64,000 nt of DNA from Enterobacter cancerogenus (GCF_019047785.1 NZ_CP077290.1:868001-932000), one strand, 5' to 3'; shown: positions 32,691 through 43,103, counted from the first letter of the stretch. A program made the numbers and translations. Notes: generated by a model from the sequence alone, not told the origin.

Positions 32691-33601
32691 ACCTGCTCTC
32701 CCGGCTCATCACAGACCCGCGTCTTTTTCTTGCGCCTGAGCTTTAGCTCGCTGACCAGCACGCCCGCGATGATAAACGCCGCCCCCAGCAGCGCGAGCAG
32801 CGGCAGACGCTCGCCAGCGATGCGCCCGAAAATACCCGCCCAGACCGGCTCACCGGTATAGATAACCGTCGCGCGCGTGGGTGATACGCTGCGCTGCGCC
32901 CAGTTCATGGTGACCTGAATAATGGCGCTGAAAATGCCCAGCCCCAGGGCAACCACAACCAGCCCGGTGGACATTGGCGGAACCGACTCCCCCGCCGGAA
33001 CCATGCCGGCAAACGCCACCAGCGAGGCGGTGGCAAGCTGCACCACCGTCACCCGCTTAACGTCCACGCTTCCCGCCCAGGCGCTGATCAAAATAATTTC
33101 TGCCGCAATGGCAATGGCACCCGTGAGGGTGATCAGCTCGCCCGGCCCCAGCGCCAGCAGGTTATTTTCCGGTCCGGCCAGCAAAATCAGGCCAATAAAG
33201 GCCAGCACAATCCCGATGCAGGACATCAGCCCCGGCATCCGCCCCAGACAGAGCCACTGCAACAGCGGCACCAGCGGCACGTACATGGCGGTAATAAATG
33301 CAGATTTACTGCTGGAGATGCTCTGCAACCCCCAGGTTTGCAGGCTGTAGCCCATGGCGATGGCAATACCAATTGCCACACCGGCCTTCAGTTCTTTGAG
33401 CGTTAGCCCGCGCAGAGTTTTCAGTGAGATTAACGCCACGGCAATCGCCGCGGTGGCAAAGCGCAGACCCACAAAAAAGAAGGGATCGCTCAGGGTGACC
33501 GCATACTGGACGGCGAGGAAGGTTCCGCCCCAGAACATGGTGATCAAAATGAGAATGGCTTCCTGGGGTTTAACGGAGAGTGTAAAGCGTGAAACTGACA
33601 T
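32687..33601 (-). CDS. EamA/DMT-family transporter
   Basis: A 304-residue inner-membrane protein with ten predicted helices and two EamA repeats (ILILITMFWGGTFLAVQYAV near 16-35 and its second copy in the C-terminal half). Such proteins export metabolites or amino acids. It sits where E. coli has rutA-G and forms a two-gene operon with rutR (4-base overlap). Substrate unknown; a pyrimidine-related role would be a guess from RutR. Confidence 0.87.
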   Translation of the reverse strand: MSVSRFTLSVKPQEAILILITMFWGGTFLAVQYAVTLSDPFFFVGLRFATAAIAVALISLKTLRGLTLKELKAGVAIGIAIAMGYSLQTWGLQSISSSKSAFITAMYVPLVPLLQWLCLGRMPGLMSCIGIVLAFIGLILLAGPENNLLALGPGELITLTGAIAIAAEIILISAWAGSVDVKRVTVVQLATASLVAFAGMVPAGESVPPMSTGLVVVALGLGIFSAIIQVTMNWAQRSVSPTRATVIYTGEPVWAGIFGRIAGERLPLLALLGAAFIIAGVLVSELKLRRKKKTRVCDEPGEQV

Positions 33602-33671
33602 GCGGCACCGGCGAAAAGAATCAATGCCCTAGTGTGCGATGCCTTGCGTTCCAGTTCAATGTTACGGGCAT

Positions 33672-33698
33672 AAAAAAACCGCCGGGAGACCCGGCGGC
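33672..33698 (-). terminator. Terminator after ymdF
   Basis: Eight-base GC stem CCGCCGGG / CCCGGCGG with a three-base loop, followed by seven T on the minus strand. Confidence 0.82.
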
Positions 33699-33717
33699 AG
33701 GGAGTCAACCCGGCGTA

Positions 33718-33891
33718 CTACTTGTTGCTGCTGCCGTGGCTGTTTTTGCCCCCTTTTTTGCCAGCTTCTGATGCACGCTGAGGGTCATTTTTGAAATTAC
33801 CCCCGCTTGACTGGCCACCTTTACGACCTGCTTCTGATGCTCTGTCACGGTCTTCTGCGAAATTACCTGAACCACCACGATGGTTTGCCAT
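33718..33891 (-). CDS. ymdF: YmdF/YciG-family small stress protein
   Basis: A 57-residue hydrophilic protein, MANHRGGSGNFAEDRDRASE onward, with two copies of the KGG motif unit (GNFxxDxxRASEAGxKGG). It belongs to the YciG/YmdF/con-10-like family linked to stress and, in the YciG case, motility. AGGTT precedes the ATG by a few bases. It occupies the same place as E. coli ymdF, next to wrbA. Confidence 0.9.
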   Translation of the reverse strand: MANHRGGSGNFAEDRDRASEAGRKGGQSSGGNFKNDPQRASEAGKKGGKNSHGSSNK

Positions 33892-34878
<987 letters not shown>

Positions 34879-34896
34879 CCCAACAGGAGGACACAC

Positions 34897-35124
34897 ATGC
34901 CAACTCAAGAATCGAAAGCCCACCGCGTAGGTGAATGGGCCAGTTTACGCAACACCTCGCCGGAGATCGCCGAAGCTATCTTTGAAGTCGCAAAATATGA
35001 CGAGAAGCTGGCAGAGCAGATATGGGAAGAAGGCAGCGATGAGGTTCTGGAACTGGCCTTCGGGAAAACGGACAAAGACTCCCTGTTCTGGGGTGAGCAA
35101 ACCATCGAACGTAAAAACGTCTGA
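34897..35124 (+). CDS. yccJ: YccJ small protein
   Basis: A 75-residue acidic protein ([36 protein letters not shown]), identical in position and close in sequence to E. coli YccJ. It is co-transcribed with wrbA. Function unknown. Confidence 0.92.
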   Translation: MPTQESKAHRVGEWASLRNTSPEIAEAIFEVAKYDEKLAEQIWEEGSDEVLELAFGKTDKDSLFWGEQTIERKNV

Positions 35125-35129
35125 CAATG

Positions 35130-35153
35130 TCCCCCGCCGCGGCGGGGGATTTT
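35130..35153 (+). terminator. Terminator after wrbA-yccJ
   Basis: GC-rich stem CCCCCGC / GCGGGGG with a four-base CGCG loop, then ATTTT. It sits between convergent yccJ and agp. Confidence 0.75.
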
Positions 35154-35156
35154 CCG

Positions 35157-36398
35157 CTATTTTGCCGCGCTGTTCATTACCGCATCAAACTTATCAATCG
35201 GACAGAATCCGTCTGCATCAATAGGGCACCCTTTCAGCGCCAGGGTCACGCGCTGCGCCGGGGATGCCAGTGAAAGCACGCTGGCGTTACGCAACTGCTC
35301 CGTACTTTGGTAGACATACTCAATCTTCATCAGCTCGCGGTTGGCGTTCTTATCGTGCCAGCGCTGGAAGACGATTTTCCCGCCAATCGGCGTGCGCTCC
35401 AGCTGGTCATGAAGCTGATACGGCTGGAAATCCAGCGCCGTCAGCAGCGAGGCGATGTTGGAGTCGTGACCCACCAGCAGCGTTATTTTTGGCGAGGTGG
35501 TCCGGTCGGTGACCAGCGCCTTGTCGATATACTTCACCAGCGGTTTCGCGACGTTTTGCGCCACCGCTGTAGAGGTAAACAGCGCGTCCTGATAGCCGTT
35601 TTTCAGCTTCGACAGCACGCGCCACTGCTGGTCGGTTTTGATTTCGCCCCACGCGACCTGGTCCATCGGGAACCCTTCGTAATACTGCAGAGTGAAGGCA
35701 TCCACCAGTGAATTCCCTGTTTTCAGCGGCCCGGAGACGCCCGGCTCTTTGTCGACGTCCGCGCTGAAGGTATCTTTTGCATCCGTCAGGGAACAGATCT
35801 TCTTCTCCTTGCAGGACGGCGAATCAGCAAAGTTGGTCATCTGCTCCAGCAGCCTGTAGCTCTCGTCCAGCTGCATTTTCTGTCGTTCTGATGCCATCGC
35901 ACTGAGCGCTTTTTCGCGGAATTCCGGCGAGCTGTCGGTAATGATGGGGTTGAAGGTCGGGTCCATGGTGCCCATTTTTTCCTGATGATGCACCGGCACG
36001 TCGCAGCCCGGGAAAGCCCCGGTAATAAAGAACTGCGCGGTTGCCACGGTGCGCTGCAGGCTGTTGGCGTAGGCATACACGGTGTCGGCTGGCGGGCATT
36101 CACCGGAGGTCATCATCTTCTGCGCTGCCAGCCATTCGCGCATATAGTGGCCCATGTAGACTTCAAGCACGCCGCCCTTGGTGGTCAGCTGGCCGCCCGG
36201 CACATCCCACTCAGGCCACTGCTTCGCCGTGGACTGCTCCAGAACGCTGCCGTTATTGGCGAGCGGCGCGCGCAGGTTGTGGCGGCTCATGATTAAGACC
36301 TGTTCCAGCTGGTATCCTTCGGGCGTGTCCTGCGCCTGAGCGCCAAAGGTGACTGATACGCAACCTGCCACTGCAACAGTGAGTAGTGCTTTTCTCAT
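35157..36398 (-). CDS. agp: Periplasmic glucose-1-phosphatase Agp
   Basis: A 413-residue histidine acid phosphatase. Sec signal of about 22 residues (ending GAQAQ), active-site motif MSRHNLRAP (Arg39, His40) and the proton-donor region LLVGHDSNI near 310. It releases glucose from glucose-1-phosphate in the periplasm and also has phytase-like activity. Convergent with yccJ. It marks the right end of the E. coli-like block; what follows is accessory. Confidence 0.96.
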   Translation of the reverse strand: MRKALLTVAVAGCVSVTFGAQAQDTPEGYQLEQVLIMSRHNLRAPLANNGSVLEQSTAKQWPEWDVPGGQLTTKGGVLEVYMGHYMREWLAAQKMMTSGECPPADTVYAYANSLQRTVATAQFFITGAFPGCDVPVHHQEKMGTMDPTFNPIITDSSPEFREKALSAMASERQKMQLDESYRLLEQMTNFADSPSCKEKKICSLTDAKDTFSADVDKEPGVSGPLKTGNSLVDAFTLQYYEGFPMDQVAWGEIKTDQQWRVLSKLKNGYQDALFTSTAVAQNVAKPLVKYIDKALVTDRTTSPKITLLVGHDSNIASLLTALDFQPYQLHDQLERTPIGGKIVFQRWHDKNANRELMKIEYVYQSTEQLRNASVLSLASPAQRVTLALKGCPIDADGFCPIDKFDAVMNSAAK

Positions 36399-36488
36399 CC
36401 CTTATTCCTCACTCGGTTTTGATGTCGCGTTAAGTGTGACAGATTGATGACAATTTTCCGGGAAGCATTTCTCAAACCGCTCATAAGA

Positions 36489-36992
36489 TTAGAAAATCGC
36501 GATCCCCATGGCCGCAGCAACGTATAACGCTGCCCAGACGCAGGCTGAAATCAGGCTCACGAGATACACTTTGCCGGCGTTCAGTCGTAGCATACCGGCG
36601 GTCAGCGGGACGATATAGCGCAGTACCGCCAGAAAGCGCGCGGTGAACAGTACCAGGACGTCGTTTTTCTGCAGCCGGTGCTGCACGCGCAAAAACGTAT
36701 CGGCATGTTTTGCGGTGAGCCGCGTAATGGTGCGCGTGTTCCCCATCCGCTGGCCGAGGTGGTAATTGAGCACCGATCCCAGGGCGGCACCCAGCGCGAC
36801 GGCGAGCCACGCCAGCCCCGGATGCAGGCTGGACAGGCCCGCAGCAATCCCAGCGATCAGCATTACCGAGGCGGGCGGAAGCACGGAGGAGACGATCACC
36901 GTCGATTTAGCCAGCGCCATTGCAAAGAGCAGCGCGAACAGATGCGCCGGGTAGTGCGCAAAATGGTTCAGCAGATTGTCCAGCCACGCCAT
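36489..36992 (-). CDS. DedA-family membrane protein
   Basis: A 167-residue membrane protein with four or five hydrophobic segments and the DedA/SNARE-associated signature (GAALGSVLNYHLGQRMG, TARFLAVLRYIVPLTAGMLRL with its key Arg residues). DedA proteins take part in membrane lipid or proton homeostasis. It is shorter than the usual 200-250 residues, so possibly a minimal member. It lies between agp and the oxidase gene on the same strand. Confidence 0.82.
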   Translation of the reverse strand: MAWLDNLLNHFAHYPAHLFALLFAMALAKSTVIVSSVLPPASVMLIAGIAAGLSSLHPGLAWLAVALGAALGSVLNYHLGQRMGNTRTITRLTAKHADTFLRVQHRLQKNDVLVLFTARFLAVLRYIVPLTAGMLRLNAGKVYLVSLISACVWAALYVAAAMGIAIF

Positions 36993-37064
36993 GCTTCACT
37001 CCGGATCGTTGTTTCGTCAGTCCTGCTATTAGAAACGAACGTGCCTGAATGGCGTCTAAACCGC

Positions 37065-38384
37065 TTAGACCTCGAGCCCTGCCCGGTACTGCCCCCACCT
37101 GAGTACCGAGTTAACGCCCACAGAGAGGAACGGCTCCGGCGGCGTCTTATTCGGCCCCGGCGAGGCGGCAAGAAAATCAATCAGCTCATTGCGCTCGCCG
37201 GCAATCATATCCGCCAGCAGCTTGCCGGTAGCCGTGCCGCGGGTGATCCCCAGGCCGTTACAGCACAGCGCGCCGTACACGTTTGGCGCAAGCTGGCCGA
37301 AAAAGCCCTCGTGATTCTCCGACAGGCAAATCGCACCGCTCCAGGAGTATTCAAAATCCACCTGTTTCAGGGTCGGGAAGCGGCGTTCAAAGGATTTACG
37401 GTGGTTGGCGATAAACCGTTTCAGGTGCTGCTCGCGCGGGCGACCATCCGGATGGAAGCTGAAGCTGTTACGCACCAGGATGCGGTTGTCCACCGTCCGG
37501 CGCACGGTACTGCCAAAGGGATGCGCCGGGATCACCCCCCAGACCGGCTTGCCGCCGAGCTGAGATTGCTCATCAGCGGTCAGGGGCCGCGTCAGGCTAC
37601 CGTACAGGAAGGTTGGCAGCAGGCGTCCGCGCAGAAAGCCAAAGTGCGACGCAAAGGCATTGTTCGCCAGAATCAGCGTATCTGCCGTGATGCTGCCTTT
37701 ATCATGCACCAGTGTCACTTTGTCGCCGTAGTTAATCGACGTAATGGGCGTGTACTCATAGAGCGTGACGTTCGCGGGCAGGCTGTTTGCCAGCCCCTTT
37801 ACCAGCGCCGAGGGTTGCAAAAGGATGGTGCCAGGAATATAAAGCGCCTGTTTGTAATACGACGTGCCGATGTGGTCGGGAAGATCGTGGCCCGCAATCA
37901 TCTGCGTTTCCCGGCCAATCTTCTCCAACCCCCTGCGATAAGCTTCCAGAATCGCTATCCCCTGCTCGCCTACCGCCGCCTGGTATTTCCCGGACTCGGA
38001 CATCTGGCACGCAATACCGTGCTCCTGAACAACCTCACGCAGATAGTTTTGCCCCAGCGTGTTGAGCCGGAGGATCAGGTTTGCCGTTTTGACATCGCCG
38101 ATGTAGTCCTTCGCCCCAATGTCGTGCGGGACGTCGATGGCAAAGCCCGCGTTGCGACCGGACGGGCCAAAGCCCACCTCCTGCGCCTCAATCAGGACAA
38201 TTTCATCATCGGGGAAATTCAGCGCCATCTGTCGAGCGGCGGCAAGCCCGGTTAATCCGGCTCCAACGATCGCCCAGCGGGCATGTTTTTGCCCTACATG
38301 GGCAGGACGAGGGATGCGCGATGGACTGGTGTGATACCACCCTGGCAGGGCGTCATCGGCGGGCAGTGAGGTGATCTTTTGCAC
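37065..38384 (-). CDS. FAD-dependent amino-acid/amine oxidoreductase (DAO family)
   Basis: A 439-residue flavoprotein of the glycine/D-amino acid oxidase family. FAD-binding GAGLTGLAAARQM near 42-54, SGRNAGF (compare SGRNGGQ of PuuB), and a C-terminal FAD motif NGLGITRGTATGKLLADMI. It likely oxidises an amine or imino acid to an imine/aldehyde. It has its own promoter region (260 bases) with a GTATAC-centred site like that in front of the lyase gene. With the GntR, aldehyde dehydrogenase and lyase genes it looks like one catabolic route. Resembles gamma-glutamylputrescine oxidase but belongs to a different branch. Confidence 0.85.
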   Translation of the reverse strand: MQKITSLPADDALPGWYHTSPSRIPRPAHVGQKHARWAIVGAGLTGLAAARQMALNFPDDEIVLIEAQEVGFGPSGRNAGFAIDVPHDIGAKDYIGDVKTANLILRLNTLGQNYLREVVQEHGIACQMSESGKYQAAVGEQGIAILEAYRRGLEKIGRETQMIAGHDLPDHIGTSYYKQALYIPGTILLQPSALVKGLANSLPANVTLYEYTPITSINYGDKVTLVHDKGSITADTLILANNAFASHFGFLRGRLLPTFLYGSLTRPLTADEQSQLGGKPVWGVIPAHPFGSTVRRTVDNRILVRNSFSFHPDGRPREQHLKRFIANHRKSFERRFPTLKQVDFEYSWSGAICLSENHEGFFGQLAPNVYGALCCNGLGITRGTATGKLLADMIAGERNELIDFLAASPGPNKTPPEPFLSVGVNSVLRWGQYRAGLEV

Positions 38385-38489
38385 GTGATTTACTCCGGTA
38401 CGCTGTCATTTTTTCTTTTCGCTTACGACCACTAAGCGTTGCTGAAAAACATGGTAGCCAGACTGGAATAATGAATACGTGATGTATAT

Positions 38490-38504
38490 CTCATGTATAC
38501 AACA
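38490..38504. promoter_or_regulatory. GntR-type operator-like site before the oxidase gene
   Basis: CTCATGTATACAACA. The ATGTATACA core matches the perfect palindrome at 41911-41924. Such GTATAC-centred sites are typical for FCD-type GntR regulators. Confidence 0.6.
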
Positions 38505-38644
38505 AGTATAAAAATAGTTAAATCTAGGTTAATCTTGGGCGTAGAAAAGCCCCCGATGAACGGCGAATAAAGGAAAAAAATGTCGTGAAAAACGCCCGCC
38601 AGCGGAGGCCGCGGGCGGAACGTCAGGTGAGATTAATCAAATAT

Positions 38645-39322
38645 CTACACGCGCTCATCGGCCTTCAGCCCCTGCGGCGCAATGAAGATCTCCATGTTTT
38701 CCCGGGACAGCTCCCAGTGTTCAAATACCAGATCGACTACCGTCTGTTCATCGCGTGCTTCCAGCGCGGCGATAAACGCATCGTGATGATCGGCGGCCAA
38801 CAGTAACCGCCGCTCCATGTCCTCATTTTGCGGACGGAAAAAGGTGTGGCCGATACGGCAGTGGTCTATCAGCAAACGGCCCAGGCTCGGCTGCAGATAG
38901 GGGTTCGCCGCCATCTCGCCCATGATCTCGTGAAAGCGGTTGTTCTCCAGCGCCAGCGCGTCGGCATCCTGGTTTTGAACCGCTTTGCGAAAGCGCTTTT
39001 GCGCCTCTTTCAGCGCCTTTAACTGCACGGGCTTGTAATGCTGAACCGCCAGGCGCCCCACCGCGGCATAGATCATCGGGGCCACGAGGAAGAAGTTGCG
39101 CAGCGTAGCGTGGCTCATGGGGATCACCCTTACGCCCCGCTTTTCGACAATCTCGAGATACCCTTCCCCCGCAAGGCGCTGAAACACTTCGCGCACCGGG
39201 GTGCGCGACAGGCCGTACTGCGCCGTCAGGCTGGCTTCATCCAGCAGCGCATCGGGATCCAGTTCCATCGTCAAGATAAGCCGCTTGAGATCCTCATAAA
39301 GCGCAGCTTTGCCCGTTCTCAT
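38645..39322 (-). CDS. GntR-family regulator, FCD type
   Basis: A 225-residue regulator with a winged-helix DNA-binding domain (YGLSRTPVREVFQRLAGEGYLEI, about 36-58) and an FCD ligand domain (VAPMIYAAVGRLAVQ, ENNRFHEIMGEMAANPYL, DHHDAFIAALEARDEQ) with the usual Asp/His metal-binding residues. FCD regulators usually sense small carboxylic acids. It lies inside the catabolic gene group on the same strand, between the dehydrogenase and the oxidase, and likely controls both through the GTATAC sites. Confidence 0.9.
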   Translation of the reverse strand: MRTGKAALYEDLKRLILTMELDPDALLDEASLTAQYGLSRTPVREVFQRLAGEGYLEIVEKRGVRVIPMSHATLRNFFLVAPMIYAAVGRLAVQHYKPVQLKALKEAQKRFRKAVQNQDADALALENNRFHEIMGEMAANPYLQPSLGRLLIDHCRIGHTFFRPQNEDMERRLLLAADHHDAFIAALEARDEQTVVDLVFEHWELSRENMEIFIAPQGLKADERV

Positions 39323-39390
39323 TATCGCCTCCTGAAACTGCCTGTAATGCTGATTAACCTACAGATAAAGGCGCGCGACGGCAAATTTCC

Positions 39391-40890
39391 TCAGTCATCC
39401 TCGTCAGAAACGTCAATCCAGATGGTTTTCAGTTCGGTGTACTGATCGAGCGCGAAGGCTGACTTATCGCGCCCGCCAAAACCGGACTGCTTATAGCCGC
39501 CAAATGGCGTCGTGGCGTCGCCTTCCCCGAAGCAGTTCACGGTCACCGTCCCGGCGCGAATAGCGCGGGAGACGCGAACGGCGCGATTGAGTCTGCCGGT
39601 ATAAACCGATGCAGCCAGCCCGTAAGGGGTGTCGTTCGCCAGCGCAACGGCTTCGGCTTCGGTTTTAAACGTCGTGACGCACAGCACAGGGCCGAATATC
39701 TCCTCGCGGAACAGCGCGCTTTCCGGCGTAACGCCGTCGATCACCGTCGGCTGCACATAAGCGCCCTTCTCCGTACTGCCGCCGTGCAGCACGCGCAGCC
39801 CTTCCTGACGCGCAATATCAAGATAGCGGCTTACCTTACTGAAGTGTTCCGGCGAGACCATCGTTCCCAGACGGTTGTTCGGATCGAGCGGATTGCCCAT
39901 CGTCCAGGTGCCGATCTGCTTCGCCAGCTCTGCCAGCAGCGCCTCTTTTATCCCTTCCTGTACCAGCAGGCGCGACGTGGCAGAACAGTTCTCGCCCATG
40001 TTCCAGAACGCACCGTTAAGCACATGCCCGGCAACCGCCGCGACATCATCGGCATCATTAAACACCAGCGCCGGATTTTTGCCGCCGCACTCCAGCACGA
40101 CCTTTTTCAGGTTAGATTCGGCGGCGTAATGCAGGAAACGACGCCCGGTTGCGGTCGATCCGGTAAAGCTGACCATGTCGATGTCGGGATGCAGCCCAAT
40201 CGGCTCCCCGACCGCCTTGCCGGTTCCGGTGACGATATTCAGCACGCCCGCCGGAACGCCCGCCTCATACGCCAGTTCCGCCACGCGCAGCGACGTCAGC
40301 GAGGTTTGCTCTGCCGGTTTAACCACGACGGAGCAGCCTGCCGCCAGCGCCGGACCGATCTTCCAGGCGAGCATCAGCAGCGGGAAGTTCCACGGCAGGA
40401 CGCAGCCCACCACGCCAATCGGCTCGCGCACCACCAGCGCCAGCGCGTTGCCCGTTGGCGCGGTGTGGTCATACAGCTTGTCGATGGCTTCCGCGTGCCA
40501 CTTCAGAACATGAATAGTTTCCGGCACGTCCACCGCCAGGCACTCGCTGAACGGCTTGCCGCTGTCAAGGCTTTCCAGCGCCGCCAGCGACTCACACTCC
40601 TGCTCCATCAGCGCCGCCAGCCTGAGCAAGACCGCCTTGCGTTCGCCCGGCGTCTGCTTGCGCCAACTGCCTGACTCAAATGCACCACGCGCCGCGCTGA
40701 CTGCCGCGTTCACGTCGTTTTCATCGCAGGCGGCGATAGCGGCCAGGGGTTCACCGGTCGCCGGATTATAGGTTGTCAGGGTTTGGCCGGAATGGGCCGC
40801 GGTGAAACGGCCATTGATAAATGCGTTATCCGGGATCTGAAGATGGTCCGTAAGGCGCATCACGTCCCCGAGCGTCTGAAGCTTGTTCAT
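39391..40890 (-). CDS. NAD(P)-dependent aldehyde dehydrogenase
   Basis: A 499-residue aldehyde dehydrogenase with general base Glu267 (LECGGKNP), nucleophile Cys302 (GENCSATSRL) and PWNFP (167-171). It is nearest in style to gamma-glutamyl-gamma-aminobutyraldehyde and betaine-aldehyde dehydrogenases, but differs from the PuuC encoded at 54160. It sits 9 bases after the lyase gene, so they share a transcript. It would oxidise an aldehyde made by the lyase or the flavin oxidase. Substrate unproven. Confidence 0.9.
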   Translation of the reverse strand: MNKLQTLGDVMRLTDHLQIPDNAFINGRFTAAHSGQTLTTYNPATGEPLAAIAACDENDVNAAVSAARGAFESGSWRKQTPGERKAVLLRLAALMEQECESLAALESLDSGKPFSECLAVDVPETIHVLKWHAEAIDKLYDHTAPTGNALALVVREPIGVVGCVLPWNFPLLMLAWKIGPALAAGCSVVVKPAEQTSLTSLRVAELAYEAGVPAGVLNIVTGTGKAVGEPIGLHPDIDMVSFTGSTATGRRFLHYAAESNLKKVVLECGGKNPALVFNDADDVAAVAGHVLNGAFWNMGENCSATSRLLVQEGIKEALLAELAKQIGTWTMGNPLDPNNRLGTMVSPEHFSKVSRYLDIARQEGLRVLHGGSTEKGAYVQPTVIDGVTPESALFREEIFGPVLCVTTFKTEAEAVALANDTPYGLAASVYTGRLNRAVRVSRAIRAGTVTVNCFGEGDATTPFGGYKQSGFGGRDKSAFALDQYTELKTIWIDVSDEDD

Positions 40891-40899
40891 CTTTTCTCC

Positions 40900-41802
40900 T
40901 TACGCCGACGTTACCGCCGCCACGTTGCGTTTAACTTCAGTAATCACCGCTTTCAATTGCGCTTTTTCTGCTTCATTCAGATCCTGTAACGGCGCGCGCA
41001 CCTGACCGGATGTCAGGCCGTTCAGTTCGCAGCCGTAACGGATGGACTGTACAAACTTGCCGCCGTCCAGGAAATGCATCAGCGGCATCATGGCCGCCAT
41101 GATCCGACGACCTTTGTCGAAGTCTTTCTCCACCACGCAGGCCTCATACAGCGCCACGTGTTCACGCGGAATGAAGTTAGACCCGGCGCACACCCAGCTG
41201 CGTGCGCCCCAGGCGAAGAATTCCAGCGCCTGATCGTCCCAGCCACAGGAGAGCGCAATATCAGGGAATGTGCAGGCCAGCAGGTGCAGGTTGTTAAAAT
41301 CGCCCGAGCTTTCTTTAATGGCGACCACGTTGGACGAGCGGCTCACCTCACGGAAGTAGGTTTTACCCATGGTGATCCCCATCCGGCCGGGATAGTTATA
41401 GAGCATGATCGGCAGCTGGGCGGCTTTATCTACCGTCAGCGCATGATGGGCGTTTTCCAGCTCGGTCGGCAGCGCGTACGGCGGCGAGGTCACCAGAATC
41501 GCATCGGCCTTGATTTCGCGGGCGTGCTTCGCATAGTCCACCGCGTCTTCGGTGCGGGTTGCCCCCGTGCCGACAATCAGCGGGAGTCGGGTGCCAATCA
41601 CCTGACGCGCATGTTCGGCCAGCGCCTTACGCTCCTGCGCGCTTTGGGCATAGTACTCACCTGTTGAGCCGCCGATGATGATGCCGTGAACGCGAGCCTC
41701 AATCAGCGACTCCAACACCTCGGCGAAGCGCGCAAAATCAATGCTGCCATCGGCCGCATAAGGGGTAATTGCCGGGGTGTAAATACCTTCAAATGTTAAC
41801 AC
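40900..41802 (-). CDS. DapA-family lyase/deaminase
   Basis: A 300-residue class I aldolase of the dihydrodipicolinate synthase family. Schiff-base Lys163 (AIKESSGD), Tyr135 (YNYPGR) and GGSTGE (44-49) are all present, so it should be active. The family includes aldolases, dehydratases and imine deaminases. I choose GTG 41802, which has GGAGG five bases upstream and gives the usual length; the frame stays open to ATG 41898, but that adds an unlikely tail. First gene of the catabolic operon, with a palindromic operator-like site about 110 bases before it. Confidence 0.88.
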   Translation of the reverse strand: MLTFEGIYTPAITPYAADGSIDFARFAEVLESLIEARVHGIIIGGSTGEYYAQSAQERKALAEHARQVIGTRLPLIVGTGATRTEDAVDYAKHAREIKADAILVTSPPYALPTELENAHHALTVDKAAQLPIMLYNYPGRMGITMGKTYFREVSRSSNVVAIKESSGDFNNLHLLACTFPDIALSCGWDDQALEFFAWGARSWVCAGSNFIPREHVALYEACVVEKDFDKGRRIMAAMMPLMHFLDGGKFVQSIRYGCELNGLTSGQVRAPLQDLNEAEKAQLKAVITEVKRNVAAVTSA

Positions 41803-42185
41803 GTTAACCTCCAGAGAAATGCGCGACCCTCGGGTCGATACGGCAGCCCGCCAGGCTGCGTTTGTTAAAAATTTGCACATTGGCGTGAAGGAGGTCAATA
41901 AATGAATATTTTATGTATACATAAGAAATACAAAATAAATACGCTTCTGTTGTATATTTCTACGCACAATAAAAATAAAAACATTAAATATCAATGTATT
42001 AAAAGTTATTTTTCGTCGTAGTAATTTTCTACATGATTTCAGATAACGATCACATTCCGGAATTTTTGGCGTCCTGGACGTATTTACAGCGCTCCGACGG
42101 CGGCATAGTTTTAAGGCAAGATTTAACCAGAATTTAACAGCCAGCCGCCCTGGTTGTGATCCAAATGTAAACAGAGGTACAGGGT
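41803..42185. promoter_or_regulatory. Divergent region between lyase operon and yddG-like gene
   Basis: 383 AT-rich bases holding both promoters and the palindrome at 41911-41924. No gene or RNA is visible. Confidence 0.6.
41911..41924. promoter_or_regulatory. Palindromic GntR-type operator
   Basis: TTATGTATACATAA, a perfect 14-base palindrome about 110 bases upstream of the lyase start. Its core recurs before the oxidase gene (38490-38504), so it is probably the site of the neighbouring GntR regulator. Confidence 0.68.
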
Positions 42186-43103
42186 ATGCCCCAGAAGAAA
42201 GCCACGCTCATCGGATTACTCGCCATCCTGCTGTGGAGCGCGATCGTTGGGTTGATTAAAAGCGTGAGCGAAGGCTTCGGGCCGGTGGGCGGCGCGGCAC
42301 TGATTTACAGCTGCAGCGCGGTACTGCTGCTGTTCACCGTTGGCTTTCCGAAGCTGCGGCAGTTTCCGCCGGGCTATCTGATCCTCGGCAGCATCCTGTT
42401 CGTGTGCTACGAACTCTGTCTGTCACTGTCGCTGGGCTTTACCCACTCGGGTCGGCAGGCCATTGAAGTCGGGATGGTGAATTATCTCTGGCCGAGCATG
42501 ACCATCCTGCTGGCGGTGATCGTCAACCGGCAAAAAACCCGCCCGCTGATTATTCCGGGGGTGATTTTAGCGGTCGCAGGAATATGCCGGGTATTAGGCG
42601 GGGAACAGGGATTTTCGTTCAGCGAAATGACGCGCAACGTCATGGAAAACCCGCTCAGCTATGGACTGGCCTTTAGCGGTGCCATTATTTGGGCAATATA
42701 TTGTGTGGTTACCAAAATAATTGCCAAAGGCAGTAACGGGATCACCCTGTTCTTTATGTTAACCGCCCTGACATTATGGGTGAAATACCTGACGTCGCCG
42801 CAGCCGGAATTTGTGCTTTCGTGGCACGCCTGTATTAGCCTGCTGCTGGCCGCCATCGCCATGGGCTTTGGTTACGCCGCCTGGAACGTCGGTATTCTTC
42901 ACGGCAACGTGACGGTACTGGCTGCCGCTTCGTATTTTATTCCGATTATCTCGGCGGTGCTCGCCGCGTTTATGTTGAACTCACATCTGACGCTCTCCTT
43001 CTGGCAAGGAACCGCGATGGTGAGCCTGGGGTCGCTGATGTGCTGGTGGTCTACCCGCAGCGTGGCCGCAAAGAAATTACCCGTCATCAATGAAAGTAAG
43101 TAA
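42186..43103 (+). CDS. YddG-like EamA transporter
   Basis: A 305-residue, ten-helix DMT transporter close to YddG, the aromatic amino acid exporter (ATLIGLLAILLWSAIVGLIK at the start, GMVNYLWPSMTIL, GYAAWNVGILHGNVTVLAAASYFIP). It is divergent from the lyase operon and may belong to the same regulon, exporting a substrate or toxic intermediate. A yddG orthologue elsewhere in the genome cannot be excluded, so no symbol is given. Confidence 0.87.
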   Translation: MPQKKATLIGLLAILLWSAIVGLIKSVSEGFGPVGGAALIYSCSAVLLLFTVGFPKLRQFPPGYLILGSILFVCYELCLSLSLGFTHSGRQAIEVGMVNYLWPSMTILLAVIVNRQKTRPLIIPGVILAVAGICRVLGGEQGFSFSEMTRNVMENPLSYGLAFSGAIIWAIYCVVTKIIAKGSNGITLFFMLTALTLWVKYLTSPQPEFVLSWHACISLLLAAIAMGFGYAAWNVGILHGNVTVLAAASYFIPIISAVLAAFMLNSHLTLSFWQGTAMVSLGSLMCWWSTRSVAAKKLPVINESK

